The notes beneath the pieces are model-generated. The model ran no database searches and was not told where the DNA came from. It saw only the letters and a list, made by a program, of their open reading frames with translations. DNA of 64,000 bases, taken from assembly GCF_006442545.2 (NCBI RefSeq), contig NZ_CP083952.1:5991501-6055500 (forward strand), read 5' to 3'. The stretch is from Mesorhizobium sp. B2-1-8 (lineage in GTDB: Bacteria; Pseudomonadota; Alphaproteobacteria; Rhizobiales; Rhizobiaceae). Of the stretch, positions 9,091 through 18,044 are shown piece after piece. The position numbers and the translations under genes were made by a program. The first letter of the stretch is position 1. Each line of letters opens with the position of its first letter.

Positions 9091-9231
9091 CTAGCGCAGG
9101 GAAGCGGTGACGCCGTAGCCGTCGACGGCGTTGTGGTTGTTGGCCGCATCGGCGGCGTAAATACCAAGACCGCAAAGCACAATGGCGGACAGCATGGCAA
9201 AGGACAGAAGCGCTGCTTTCACGGAGGTCAT
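9091..9231 (-). CDS. Small exported hypothetical protein (46 aa)
   Basis: A short reading frame, MTSVKAALLSFAMLSAIVLC and onward, ending GVTASLR. Residues ~5-24 form a hydrophobic signal or anchor segment after one lysine, and AADAANNHNAVDGYG follows. A possible cleavage lies after YAADA. Similar tiny secreted peptides are common in rhizobia. I recognise no family. It converges with the phosphatase gene and has only a weak ribosome site. Confidence 0.55.
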   Translation of the reverse strand: MTSVKAALLSFAMLSAIVLCGLGIYAADAANNHNAVDGYGVTASLR

Positions 9232-9507
9232 CTCTTGTTGAGCTTCCTGCATCTGTGCACGAGGCGGTTACCAATGCGTTGAAATGGAAAAATCGCTTCA
9301 AAGTTTCGACGATTTCGCGCTTCTAGGCGTGTTCTGTATCGATGGTGTGTCGCACGGGTCACACAAAAGGTTCATCCCGGTTGCACAGCCAGCGTAGGGC
9401 GCGCGCCTTCTAGGATGGCGGCCGGACACAAGCCAAGGATGAAAAGGTTTTCCCCAGACGGATTCATGGCCGCGTGCCAATTATGTCACGCGAACCGTGA
9501 GCGGACG

Positions 9508-10206
9508 TTAGATGGTCGCCACCCAAGCACGGGCGATGGCGAGACCAGCCGCATCGGCGTCGGGACCGTTGCGGGCCATTTCACCATCGAGCTTGCCGGC
9601 CCAGTCGGGATGGCGCGCGGCAATGGTCGGGGCGAAGGAGGAGCTCCAATCCTTCACCATCGGCCGGTCGGCCTCGAAATGGAACTGGAAGCCATAGACG
9701 GCGCGGCCGACGCGAAACGCTTGGTTTTCGGCGACATCGTTGCCGGCGAGCCGCACGGCGTTTTCGGGCAACACGAACGTGTCGTCGTGCCACTGGAAGA
9801 TCGGGAACTTTTCCGGCAGTTCAGCCAGCACCGGATCGGCCTTGGCATCCGGCGTCAGCGACACGCCGCGCCAGCCGAATTCGTTGGCGCCGCCGATGCG
9901 GTTTTCGCCGCCAAAGGCGCGGGCGACGAGTTGGCTGCCGAGGCAGATGCCGAGCACGGCGCGGTCCTTGCCAGCGAAATCGCGGGTCAGTTCGAGCAGC
10001 GCCGGGAAATAGGGATATTCTTCGTCGGCCAGCGCATTCTGGCCGCCGCCGAGTACCACCATGGCATCATGGCCGGTTGCGTCCTCAGGCAGCGGATCGC
10101 CCATGTAGGGAAGGCGCACATCGAGATCGGCACCCGCTTCCGCCAGTGCCGCACCGACCTGGCCGAGGCCGGTGTTGTCGTAGTTCTGGACAACCAGCAC
10201 ACGCAT
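9508..10206 (-). CDS. Class I glutamine amidotransferase-like protein (GMP synthase-type GATase domain)
   Basis: 232 residues from ATG (MRVLVVQNYDNTGLGQVG). The nucleophile elbow is AVLGICLGSQLVA (Cys), and the partner histidine lies in VYGFQFHFE, giving the class I Cys-His-Glu arrangement. No synthetase domain follows, so this is a stand-alone amidotransferase or a gamma-glutamyl hydrolase of the type often annotated as a GMP synthase homologue. Partner and substrate are unknown. It is divergent from the next gene, 87 bp away. Confidence 0.85.
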   Translation of the reverse strand: MRVLVVQNYDNTGLGQVGAALAEAGADLDVRLPYMGDPLPEDATGHDAMVVLGGGQNALADEEYPYFPALLELTRDFAGKDRAVLGICLGSQLVARAFGGENRIGGANEFGWRGVSLTPDAKADPVLAELPEKFPIFQWHDDTFVLPENAVRLAGNDVAENQAFRVGRAVYGFQFHFEADRPMVKDWSSSFAPTIAARHPDWAGKLDGEMARNGPDADAAGLAIARAWVATI

Positions 10207-10293
10207 CGAAAACCCTGCTGACATGAAAAAGGTGCCACGAGCGATATCATGGCGCCGGCATTTCAGCCAAGATGCGAGCACGCGGAGAAGACT

Positions 10294-10941
10294 ATGCCAC
10301 TGCAGAACCGGGTCGATCCGTTCGGCGCCATCCACGCCGTGCCGCAGCGCGGCCTGTTCACCGGCAATCGCGGCATTATCCACGACCCCGCGACAAGGAC
10401 TCTCCTGAAAAAGCGCTGGGCGCTTCAGGCCTGGATCATCTGCGTGTGTCAATTCCGCAATGTGCGGCGCGAGCCGATGGGCCGCAACCGGGCCGGTGGC
10501 AAGGCCGGCTGGACCGAGCTGTTCTTTCTCGACGAGGTGACGGCGCTCGCGGCCGGACATCGCCCCTGTTTCTTTTGCCAGCGCGAACGGGCCAGGGATT
10601 TTGTCGCCCGCTTCGGCCAAGCCTTCGGTATTGCCGAGCCGCGCGCCCCGCAGGTCGACAAGCGATTGCACAGGGAGCGGCTGGCGTCGGGCGGCAAGCG
10701 GCCGGCTGTCGCGATGGATGTGCTTGCCCGCCTGCCCCATGGCGCGATGATCGCAGCCGGCGGCAACGCCTATGCCTTGCGCAAAGGCGAGGCATTGCCA
10801 TGGGCCTTTTCCGGATACGGCCCGCCAACCAGCCTTGATCAGTTCGAGGATGAGACGCTTGTGCTGCTGACCCCGGAGACGACGCTTGCCGTCCTGCGTC
10901 ATGGCTTTCAACCCGTGTGGCATCCTTCCGCCAAGGCTTGA
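10294..10941 (+). CDS. Conserved hypothetical protein with a CxxC motif
   Basis: 215 residues from [20 protein letters not shown], with GGAGA six bases upstream. The middle part has [16 protein letters not shown], one CxxC pair that could bind metal. The N-terminus [13 protein letters not shown] and the arginine-rich centre are typical of an uncharacterised rhizobial family. No membrane segment or signal peptide is seen. It is followed 31 bp later by rsmE and may share its transcript. No function can be assigned. Confidence 0.75.
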   Translation: MPLQNRVDPFGAIHAVPQRGLFTGNRGIIHDPATRTLLKKRWALQAWIICVCQFRNVRREPMGRNRAGGKAGWTELFFLDEVTALAAGHRPCFFCQRERARDFVARFGQAFGIAEPRAPQVDKRLHRERLASGGKRPAVAMDVLARLPHGAMIAAGGNAYALRKGEALPWAFSGYGPPTSLDQFEDETLVLLTPETTLAVLRHGFQPVWHPSAKA

Positions 10942-10972
10942 CGCCGGCGGCCGCCTCGCCCATTCCTCGGCC

Positions 10973-11707
10973 ATGCGCGCCAACTACAAGATGCAACGTC
11001 TGTTCGTGCCCTATGACCTCGGGCCAGACATCGAGTTCGAGCCCAGCCAGCAGCAGAGCCATTATCTCTTGCATGTGCTGCGGCTCTCCGAAGGCGCGCA
11101 GATCCTTGTCTTCAATGGCCGCGACGGCGAGTGGTCGGCAGCGATATCAGCGAAATCAAAGCGATCGGTGCGGCTGAAGGTACTGGCGCCGCAACGGACG
11201 CAGCCGCCCCTGCCCGATCTCGTCTACTGCTTCGCGTCGCTGAAGCAGGGCCGGCTCGATTATCTCGTGCAGAAGGCAGTCGAGATGGGCGCCGGCGTCC
11301 TGCAGCCGGTCATCACCCAGCACACCCAGGTGGCAAAGCCGTCCATCGATCGCCTGCGCGGCAATGTCGTCGAGGCAGCCGAACAATGCGGCATCCTGGC
11401 GGTGCCGGAGGTTCGCGAGGCGGAAAAATTCGAGCGCCTGCTGACCGGTTGGGACAAGGAAAGGCGACTGATCTTCTGCGACGAGGACGCCTCGACCAAC
11501 AACCCGCTGCCTGCCTTGCAGGCGGTAAAGGAAAAGAAGCTCGCCCTGCTGGTCGGGCCCGAGGGCGGCTTTTCCGACGAGGAGCGCAAGATGCTGCGGG
11601 CGCTCCCCTTCGTGACCGCCATTCCGCTCGGGCCGCGTATCCTGCGCGCCGACACGGCAGCGGTGGCGGCGCTTGCGGTGATGCAGGCAACAATTGGCGA
11701 CTGGTAG
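10973..11707 (+). CDS. rsmE: 16S rRNA (uracil1498-N3)-methyltransferase RsmE
   Basis: 244 residues from [16 protein letters not shown]. An N-terminal PUA-like domain precedes a SPOUT methyltransferase with the knot motifs [13 protein letters not shown] and [18 protein letters not shown], which bind S-adenosylmethionine. It methylates U1498 of 16S rRNA in the cytoplasm. The length matches the family. An earlier in-frame ATG at 10886 would overlap the preceding gene and is not needed. Confidence 0.94.
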   Translation: MRANYKMQRLFVPYDLGPDIEFEPSQQQSHYLLHVLRLSEGAQILVFNGRDGEWSAAISAKSKRSVRLKVLAPQRTQPPLPDLVYCFASLKQGRLDYLVQKAVEMGAGVLQPVITQHTQVAKPSIDRLRGNVVEAAEQCGILAVPEVREAEKFERLLTGWDKERRLIFCDEDASTNNPLPALQAVKEKKLALLVGPEGGFSDEERKMLRALPFVTAIPLGPRILRADTAAVAALAVMQATIGDW

Positions 11708-11852
11708 GACGTTGTCTCTTGCAAGAGCGGTTTGCCGGCCGTGGTCTTCAATTCCTCTTGACCTGTGGCTCAGGATTTTTCGCTTGATCGGCTACTGACA
11801 TTTCGTCCATTTAGCGCCGGCGGTGGGTCCAACCGCCTTTGAGGGCTTGACA

Positions 11853-13226
11853 ATGGCGCGCGACACAACCGATTTCCGGCCCATCGAAGGCATAGACGAG
11901 CTTGTCGAGCACCTGGCCGAAGGCAACAAGCCGCGCGAAAAATGGCGCATCGGCACCGAGCACGAGAAATTCCCGTTCTATGTCGATGGCAATGCACCGG
12001 TGCCTTACGGCGGCGAGCGCGGCATCCGCGCCATCCTTGAAGGCATGCAGAACAAGCTGGGCTGGGATCCCATCATCGATGACGGCCGCATCATCGGCCT
12101 GGTCGAGCCGACAGGCCAGGGCGCGATTTCGCTGGAACCCGGCGGTCAGTTCGAGCTCTCCGGCGCGCCGCTGGAAACGATCCACCAGACCTGCCGCGAA
12201 GGCAATGCCCATCTGGCGCAGGTGCGCGAGATCGCAGAGCCGATGGGCATCCGCTTCCTCGGCCTCGGCGGCAGCCCGAAATGGTCGCTGGCCGAGACGC
12301 CGAAAATGCCGAAGTCGCGCTATGAGATCATGACGCGCTACATGCCCAAGGTCGGCACCAAGGGCCTCGACATGATGTACCGGACCTGCACGATCCAGGT
12401 GAACCTCGACTTCGAGAGCGAGACCGACATGCGCCGCAAGATGCAGGTGTCGCTGAAACTGCAGCCGCTGTCGACGGCGCTGTTCGCCAACTCGCCCTTC
12501 ACCGACAGCCGCCCGAACGGGCTGCAGAGCTGGCGTGGCGACATCTGGCGCGACACCGACAACCAACGCTCCGGCCTGCTCGAATTCTGCTTCTCACCGG
12601 ATTTCGGCTTCGCCGATTATGTCGAATGGGCGCTCGACGTGCCGATGTATTTCGTCATTCGCGACGGCCGCTATCACGACATGACGCATATCACCTTCCG
12701 CCAGTTCATGGCCGGGGCCGCGCGCAATGAAGTGCCTGACGGGCTGCCGACCATGGGCGACTGGGCAAACCATCTGTCGACCTTGTTCCCCGACGTGCGG
12801 CTGAAGCGCTTCCTGGAAATGCGCGGCGCCGATGGCGGTCCCTGGCGGCGCATCTGCGCGCTGCCGGCATTCTGGGTCGGGCTGCTCTACGACGAGGCGG
12901 CGCTCGACGCGGCCGAGGCGTTGACGTCGAGCTGGACCTACAAGGAAGTGCTGGCCATGCGCAATGCCGTGCCCGAACTCGGCATTTCCGCGCCTTTCCG
13001 CAACACCACGCTGCGCGAAGTCGCCCGCGACGTCATGGCCATTTCGCGCACCGGATTGAAGAACCGCGGCAAGAGGAACCGCGACGGCTATGACGAAACC
13101 TCGTTCCTCAACACGCTCGACGAGGTCGTGGCGCGCGGCACGACCAGCGCCGAGGAGATGCTGTCGGCCTATCACACGCGCTGGGGCGGCTCGATCGAGC
13201 CGGTATTCATGGAATATGCCTATTAA
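11853..13226 (+). CDS. gshA: Glutamate-cysteine ligase, plant/alphaproteobacterial type
   Basis: 457 residues from ATG MARDTTDFRPIEGIDEL. The early motif RIGTEHEKFPF binds glutamate and metal, and the core shows EPGGQFELSGAP and MYRTCTIQVNLDF, as in the plant-type (class III) enzymes of alphaproteobacteria. It joins glutamate and cysteine, the first step of glutathione synthesis. The 145-bp gap after rsmE and its own ribosome site (GAGGG) suggest independent transcription. Confidence 0.95.
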   Translation: MARDTTDFRPIEGIDELVEHLAEGNKPREKWRIGTEHEKFPFYVDGNAPVPYGGERGIRAILEGMQNKLGWDPIIDDGRIIGLVEPTGQGAISLEPGGQFELSGAPLETIHQTCREGNAHLAQVREIAEPMGIRFLGLGGSPKWSLAETPKMPKSRYEIMTRYMPKVGTKGLDMMYRTCTIQVNLDFESETDMRRKMQVSLKLQPLSTALFANSPFTDSRPNGLQSWRGDIWRDTDNQRSGLLEFCFSPDFGFADYVEWALDVPMYFVIRDGRYHDMTHITFRQFMAGAARNEVPDGLPTMGDWANHLSTLFPDVRLKRFLEMRGADGGPWRRICALPAFWVGLLYDEAALDAAEALTSSWTYKEVLAMRNAVPELGISAPFRNTTLREVARDVMAISRTGLKNRGKRNRDGYDETSFLNTLDEVVARGTTSAEEMLSAYHTRWGGSIEPVFMEYAY

Positions 13227-13316
13227 CCCCGCGCGCTAGCGAGCGGCAAAAGCTGCTTCAATCGGGCATTGAAACGAATTAGGCTCTCACCTGAGGATTT
13301 CCCGGAGGAGAAGCCG

Positions 13317-14339
13317 ATGCCTACCTTGTTCGACATGCTGACGCAGGCCCAGAACGGCAACGGCATGCAGGCGCTTGCGCAACAATACGGGCTTTCGCTG
13401 CAGCAGACACAGGCGGCGGTCGCAGCACTGCTGCCGGCCTTTTCACAAGGGTTGCAACGCAATACCGCCGATCCCTACGGGCTCGGCGCCTTCATGACGG
13501 CGATGGCAAGCGGCCAGCACGCCAAGTATTTCGAGGACGCGACCCGCGCCTTCTCGCCCCAAGGCGTCGATGAAGGCAACGGCATCCTGGGACATTTGTT
13601 CGGCTCCAAGGAGCTGTCGCGCGCGGTGGCCAGCCAGGCGGCGCAGGCGAGCGGCGTCAGCCAGCAGATCCTGCAGCAGATGCTGCCCGCGATCGCTTCG
13701 ATGGTGATGGGCGGACTATTCAAGCAGACGACAAATCAGATGCAGGCCGCGGCTGGTCTTGGGGGTGGCGGCAATCCGCTGGGCGAGATCATCGAGCAGA
13801 TGATGCGGCAAGGCGGCATGCAGGCGCCGGCGCCACAACAGCGCCAGTCGCCGCCGCCGCAGATGGACAACCCGCTCGGCAAAGTCTTGCAGGACATGTT
13901 CGGCGGCGGCTCGGCGCAACCGCAAAGCCAGCCGCAGCCGGCACCAAATCCCTACGGTGACAACCCGCTCGGCAAGGTGCTGCAGGACATGTTCGGCGGC
14001 GGCGCGCCGCAGCAACCACAAAGCCAACCCCAGCCACAGCAGACACAGAGTCCCTACGGCGACAACCCGCTGGGGAAAATCTTCGAGGAGATGCTGCGGC
14101 AAGGCGGAGGCTTCGGTGGCATGCCGGGCGGGCAGCCCACCCCGCAACAGCCTCAAGCGCCGCAGCCGCAGCAGCGCCAGCCACCACAGCCGCAAGCCAA
14201 TCCAAGCGGCCGGCCAAGGAACCCGTTCGACGACATTTTCGGCAAGATGTTCGAGACCGGCGCCCAGCAGCGCGACGAATACCAGAAGGGCGTGGAAACG
14301 ATCTTCGACCAGTTCAAGCGGGACATGGACCGGCGGTAG
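13317..14339 (+). CDS. DUF937-like protein with a repetitive Pro/Gln-rich tail
   Basis: 340 residues from ATG MPTLFDMLTQAQNGNG, preceded by GGAGGAG at ideal spacing; an earlier in-frame start lacks this. Residues 1-145 are helical and resemble DUF937/YidB (FDML..A..G, LLPAFSQGLQRN, QQILQQMLPAIASMVMGGL). After that, five short modules of the form NPLGKVLQDMFGGG alternate with linkers rich in Q and P, ending with NPFDDIFGKMFETG and a charged helix. The modules look like amphipathic short linear motifs spaced by disordered linkers. Function is unknown. Confidence 0.75.
   Translation: MPTLFDMLTQAQNGNGMQALAQQYGLSLQQTQAAVAALLPAFSQGLQRNTADPYGLGAFMTAMASGQHAKYFEDATRAFSPQGVDEGNGILGHLFGSKELSRAVASQAAQASGVSQQILQQMLPAIASMVMGGLFKQTTNQMQAAAGLGGGGNPLGEIIEQMMRQGGMQAPAPQQRQSPPPQMDNPLGKVLQDMFGGGSAQPQSQPQPAPNPYGDNPLGKVLQDMFGGGAPQQPQSQPQPQQTQSPYGDNPLGKIFEEMLRQGGGFGGMPGGQPTPQQPQAPQPQQRQPPQPQANPSGRPRNPFDDIFGKMFETGAQQRDEYQKGVETIFDQFKRDMDRR
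13770..14270 (+). repeat. In-frame module repeat in the DUF937-like gene
   Basis: Five copies of an NPLG/NPF-x4-5-M(F) helix module at roughly 95-150 bp spacing, starting near 13772, 13868, 13963, 14064 and 14218. Copies two and three are nearly identical at protein level (DNPLGKVLQDMFGGG). The linkers are Pro/Gln-rich and vary in length. Confidence 0.7.
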
Positions 14340-14364
14340 CAGTTCAAACGTCCGGGACAAATCC

Positions 14365-14445
14365 ATGAGCAAACGGCTGGAGCAGATGCGCCGCAATATC
14401 CGGAAACCCGTAACATTCATCGACGAGGCAAAGAGACATGACTGA
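14365..14445 (+). pseudogene. hicA toxin remnant with internal deletion
   Basis: A 26-codon frame reads MSKRLEQMRRN followed directly by IRKPVTFIDEAKRHD. In the HicA subfamily that starts MSKRLEQMR, the first piece is the N-terminus and the second is the C-terminus (normally ...KPVYIRKLVAFID...). The central ~50 residues, including the RNA-cleaving histidine region, are missing, yet the frame is kept and the end overlaps hicB by 8 bp, as in a live operon. The assignment is by motif memory; the product cannot be an active toxin. Confidence 0.65.
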
Positions 14446-14662
14446 CAGACTTGAATATCCGGTCATCATCGCGCCGCTTGCGATCGAGGACGGAGGTGGG
14501 TTTTCAGCCCTTGTACCAGATCTTCCTGGTTGCATGAGCGACGGTGAGACTCCCGAAGAGGCCGTCGCAAATGTTCAAGATGCCATAGCGTCCTGGATAG
14601 AGGCCGCGCATGATCTCGGCAGATCGATACCAAAGCCGTCGCGAAAGCTGGCATTCGCCTGA
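14438..14662 (+). CDS. hicB: HicB-family antitoxin-like protein
   Basis: 74 residues. The pattern YPVIIAPLAIEDGGGFSALV, then PDLPGCMSDGETPEEAVANV, is the HicB partial RNase-H-like fold. The C-terminus is short (DLGRSIPKPSRKLAFA) and has no separate DNA-binding domain, as in many small HicB proteins. It overlaps the hicA remnant, so it appears to be an antitoxin left without its toxin. A terminator hairpin follows 12 bp after the stop. Confidence 0.85.
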   Translation: MTDRLEYPVIIAPLAIEDGGGFSALVPDLPGCMSDGETPEEAVANVQDAIASWIEAAHDLGRSIPKPSRKLAFA

Positions 14663-14664
14663 GC

Positions 14665-14698
14665 AAAAAGAAAAGCCCGGTCCTTGGGAGGACCGGGC
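14665..14698 (-). terminator. Rho-independent terminator for the DUF1127 gene (may serve hicB too)
   Basis: Perfect 10-bp stem gcccggtcct / aggaccgggc with a 4-base loop (14675-14698). On the minus strand it is followed by ttttctttttgctc, an ideal U-tract. It lies about 105 bp beyond the DUF1127 stop and just after hicB on the other strand. Confidence 0.8.
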
Positions 14699-14803
14699 AG
14701 CGTGCAGGCAGGCCGGCGGGGAACCGGCAGGGAGTGGGGAGCCTGCATGAACCTTGGTCGCGCTGAACCGTAAAAAGGTTCAACTGAACCGAAACTCAGC
14801 CAA

Positions 14804-15094
14804 TCAAGCCACCTTGCGGGCGATGTCCTCGATCGTTTCCACGCGATCGCTGGCGATTTCGCGCAACCTCGCCGTCGGGTCGCGGCCAAACGGCACGCCG
14901 ATTGCGACATGCAGGTCGGCGCGCGTCAGGCCGATATCGGCGAGCTCGGCGTCCGACATCTCGCCAAGACGGTAGAAAGCGCGGCGATTTTTCCAGGCGC
15001 GATAGGCGTTGGAGATGGTGTTGGCCACGCGCGTCGCAACGGCCGGACGCGAGGTGATGCGCGAGGTCTCGGTGGCGAAATCGATCGTGGTCAT
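14804..15094 (-). CDS. DUF1127 domain protein
   Basis: 96 residues from ATG MTTIDFATETSRITSRP with AAGGAG upstream. The DUF1127 core is NAYRAWKNRRAFYRLGEMSD and then AELADIGLTRADL, an arginine-rich helix followed by the conserved LxDIGL turn. Small DUF1127 proteins in alphaproteobacteria can influence phosphate or carbon metabolism and RNA turnover. This longer form has a C-terminal tail (PTARLREIASDRVETIEDIARKVA, described in part). It is transcribed alone and ends at a strong terminator. Confidence 0.85.
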   Translation of the reverse strand: MTTIDFATETSRITSRPAVATRVANTISNAYRAWKNRRAFYRLGEMSDAELADIGLTRADLHVAIGVPFGRDPTARLREIASDRVETIEDIARKVA

Positions 15095-15365
15095 GTCGGT
15101 CTCCTTCAGACTGCCGCATGACCCCGAACCGGAGGTTCGGAAAAGGATCATGCGCAAAAACAAGGGCTACAGCGTCCTTTGCGCGTCCAAAGGACGGCGA
15201 CGCTGTAGGGCGGACGAAACCCGACGATCGGCGCTGATGACAGCGGCCGTTCCGGCTTCGATTCACATGCCTTCATGTGGACAATGCCAATTTGCCATCG
15301 ACCGATTGATTAATCCAACGAATGTTTTTAATCTTTGGCATCAACACTCGTGATGGATCACATCG

Positions 15366-16322
15366 ATGAAAGCACCGCTCGATCTCGATCAATTGCAGAC
15401 CTTCATCTCGATTGCCGATACCGGCAGCTTCACGCGCGCAGCGGAAGAAGTGCACCGCACCCAGTCGGCGGTGTCGATGCAGATGCGCCGGCTGGAGGAG
15501 CGGATCGGCAAGCCGCTGTTCGAGAAGGAGGGGCGCAGCAACAGGCTGACCGAGGAAGGCGACAAGCTGCTCTCCTACGCAAGGCGGCTGCTCTATCTCA
15601 ACCGCGAGACGCTCGCCGCCTTCGACGACCAGCGGCTCGAAGGCACGATCCGCATCGGCACGCCGGACGACTATGCGGACCGTTTCCTGCCGGAGATCAT
15701 GGCACGCTTCACGCGCTCCAATCCGCGCGTCGAACTGACCGTCATCTGCGAGCCGACGCCGGGGCTGGTCGAACACATCAAGCGCGGCAATCTCGACCTG
15801 GCACTGGTGACGCACAATGATGTGCGCGGCCAATCGGAGGTGGTGCGGCGTGAACCGCTGCTGTGGGTCTCCTCGGCCAATCACGCGACGCACGAGCAGG
15901 AAATCCTGCCGATGGCCTTCGGCCGGCCGAACTGCATCTGGCGGCGCGCCGCCGTCGACGTGCTGGACCAGCAGAACCGCGACTACCGCATCCTGTTCAC
16001 CAGCTTCTCTGCGACCGTGATCACCGCCGCCGTGCTGTCCGGACTGGCAATTTCGGTGCTACCGGAATGCGCGCTCAGGCCCGGGATGCGGGTGCTGGGC
16101 GAAGCCGACGGCTTCGGCGCCCTGCCCGACTGCCGCATCGGCATCATGCGCGGCCAGACCTCGCGACCGGAGATCGTCGATGCGCTTGCCCGCCATATTT
16201 CGGAAAGCCTGGACAACATCTCGATCCCGCTTGGCGAGGAGACGGGAACATTCGACTTCGCGGCACTCGCCTTCGCCAAGATGAAACGGAGCAAGCCGAA
16301 CCAGATCCTGCCAGGCTGGTAG
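15366..16322 (+). CDS. LysR-family transcriptional regulator
   Basis: 318 residues. The N-terminal winged helix reads LDQLQTFISIADTGSFTRAA, then EEVHRTQSAVSMQMRRLEER, the standard LysR DNA-binding domain. The effector domain starts near residue 90 (GTIRIGTPDDYADRFLPEI). The divergent neighbour is the DUF1127 gene and xseA lies downstream, so no obvious metabolic target is adjacent. The 271-bp upstream region is AT-richer near the start (attgattaatccaacg), which suits a promoter. Confidence 0.9.
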   Translation: MKAPLDLDQLQTFISIADTGSFTRAAEEVHRTQSAVSMQMRRLEERIGKPLFEKEGRSNRLTEEGDKLLSYARRLLYLNRETLAAFDDQRLEGTIRIGTPDDYADRFLPEIMARFTRSNPRVELTVICEPTPGLVEHIKRGNLDLALVTHNDVRGQSEVVRREPLLWVSSANHATHEQEILPMAFGRPNCIWRRAAVDVLDQQNRDYRILFTSFSATVITAAVLSGLAISVLPECALRPGMRVLGEADGFGALPDCRIGIMRGQTSRPEIVDALARHISESLDNISIPLGEETGTFDFAALAFAKMKRSKPNQILPGW

Positions 16323-16394
16323 GATGCGGGTCATGACTATCGGGGCTGACATGGCCGCCTTGACGTCGGCGCCCAACCAGCCCCCAATCGGCAG

Positions 16395-18041
16395 ATGAGC
16401 GAAGCAGCATCCGAATCACGCACCAACGCCACCGAATACACGGTGAGCGAAATATCAGGCGCGCTGAAGCGCACGGTCGAGGACGTCTTCGGCAATGTGC
16501 GGGTGCGCGGTGAAATCTCGGGCTATCGTGGGCCGCATTCCTCCGGTCATGCCTATTTCGCGCTGAAGGACGACCGCGCCCGGCTCGACGCCGTGGTCTG
16601 GAAAGGCACGATGAGCCGGCTGAAATTCCGTCCCGAGGAAGGGATGGAGGTGATCGCCACAGGCAAGCTCACCACCTATCCCGGCAAGTCCAACTACCAG
16701 ATCGTCATCGACAATCTGGAGCCGGCCGGCGCCGGGGCGCTGATGGCGCTGCTGGAGGAGCGCAAGCGCCGGCTGCAGGCGGAGGGGCTTTTCGATGCGG
16801 GCCGCAAACGCCGGCTGCCATTCATGCCGTGCACCATCGGCGTCGTCACATCGCCGACCGGGTCCGTCATCCGCGACATCATTCATCGCATCAAGGACCG
16901 TTTTCCGCTGCATGTGCTGGTCTGGCCGGTGCGCGTGCAGGGTGACACGGCGAGTGCGGAAGTGACCAATGCCGTCACCGGTTTCAACGCGCTGGCATGG
17001 GACAGCCCCATCCAGCGCCCCGATCTGCTGATCGTCGCGCGCGGCGGCGGCAGCCTGGAAGATCTATGGGGCTTCAACGACGAGGCACTCGCCCGTGCCG
17101 TCGCCGCATCGGGCATTCCGGTGATTTCGGCCGTCGGGCACGAAACCGACTGGACGCTGATCGACCTCGTCGCGGATGTGCGGGCGCCGACACCGACGGG
17201 CGCGGCCGAAATCGCCGTGCCGGTGAAGGCTGACCTCGAAGCGACGCTGGTCAGCCTCGGCGCACGGCTCAAGGCCGCGGTGCTGCGCAATTTCGAACGC
17301 AAGCGGCAGGCGGCCCGTGCGGCGGCGCGCGCGCTGCCCTCGCCCGATCAATTGCTGGCGCTGCCGCGCCGGCGCCTGGACGAGGCGACATCGAGGCTCG
17401 GTCGTGGCCTGATGGTTTCCACCGAGCGCAAGCGAGCACGGTTCTTCGCCGTAAAATTGACGCCGGCAATGCTGTCGCAGCGGATTGCCGAGGCGCGGCG
17501 CACCAACGACCGTAACCTTTTGCGCGCGCAAGGGGCCCTGCGCACTCTGGCGAGAAGCCGGCGCGCGGAGCTCAATCGTGCCGCGGATCAGTTGCCAAAA
17601 TGCGCCAAGGCGTCGTTGCAGCGGCACAGGCAGCAACTGGCTTTGCTCCAGGGCCGCATCACGATCGAGCCGACAGCCCGGCGGCAACGTGTGCAGAGGG
17701 ATTTGCTGACGGCTTTGACGAGACGGGGCGGCCAGGCGATGCTGCTCAGGCTGGAGCGATTGCGCGGCCGCATCGTCCAGGCCGACCGGCTGATGGCGAC
17801 GCTTTCGCACAAGGCCGTCCTGGCACGCGGTTTCGCGCTGGTGAAGGATGCCGACGGCGCCGTCATCAAGCAGGCCGCCGACGTGGCGTCTGGGATGGCG
17901 CTTTCGCTGGAGTTCGCCGATGGCACGGCGGACGCGGTGGCGACCAGCGGCGCGGCGCGGCCAAAGCCGGCTGCTAGGCCCGCAGGCAAGGCCCCAGTTG
18001 CCAAGACGAGGGAACCCGGCGATCAGGGATCATTGTTCTAA
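16395..18041 (+). CDS. xseA: Exodeoxyribonuclease VII large subunit
   Basis: 548 residues. An N-terminal OB fold ([20 protein letters not shown], then [19 protein letters not shown]) binds single-stranded DNA. The catalytic domain has the family motifs [32 protein letters not shown], and [17 protein letters not shown] followed by [11 protein letters not shown] long coiled coil (about 270-470) and a basic tail follow. With XseB it degrades single-stranded DNA in the cytoplasm. It stops 3 bp before the next start, so the two genes are probably co-transcribed. Confidence 0.95.
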   Translation: MSEAASESRTNATEYTVSEISGALKRTVEDVFGNVRVRGEISGYRGPHSSGHAYFALKDDRARLDAVVWKGTMSRLKFRPEEGMEVIATGKLTTYPGKSNYQIVIDNLEPAGAGALMALLEERKRRLQAEGLFDAGRKRRLPFMPCTIGVVTSPTGSVIRDIIHRIKDRFPLHVLVWPVRVQGDTASAEVTNAVTGFNALAWDSPIQRPDLLIVARGGGSLEDLWGFNDEALARAVAASGIPVISAVGHETDWTLIDLVADVRAPTPTGAAEIAVPVKADLEATLVSLGARLKAAVLRNFERKRQAARAAARALPSPDQLLALPRRRLDEATSRLGRGLMVSTERKRARFFAVKLTPAMLSQRIAEARRTNDRNLLRAQGALRTLARSRRAELNRAADQLPKCAKASLQRHRQQLALLQGRITIEPTARRQRVQRDLLTALTRRGGQAMLLRLERLRGRIVQADRLMATLSHKAVLARGFALVKDADGAVIKQAADVASGMALSLEFADGTADAVATSGAARPKPAARPAGKAPVAKTREPGDQGSLF

Positions 18042-18044
18042 GGC

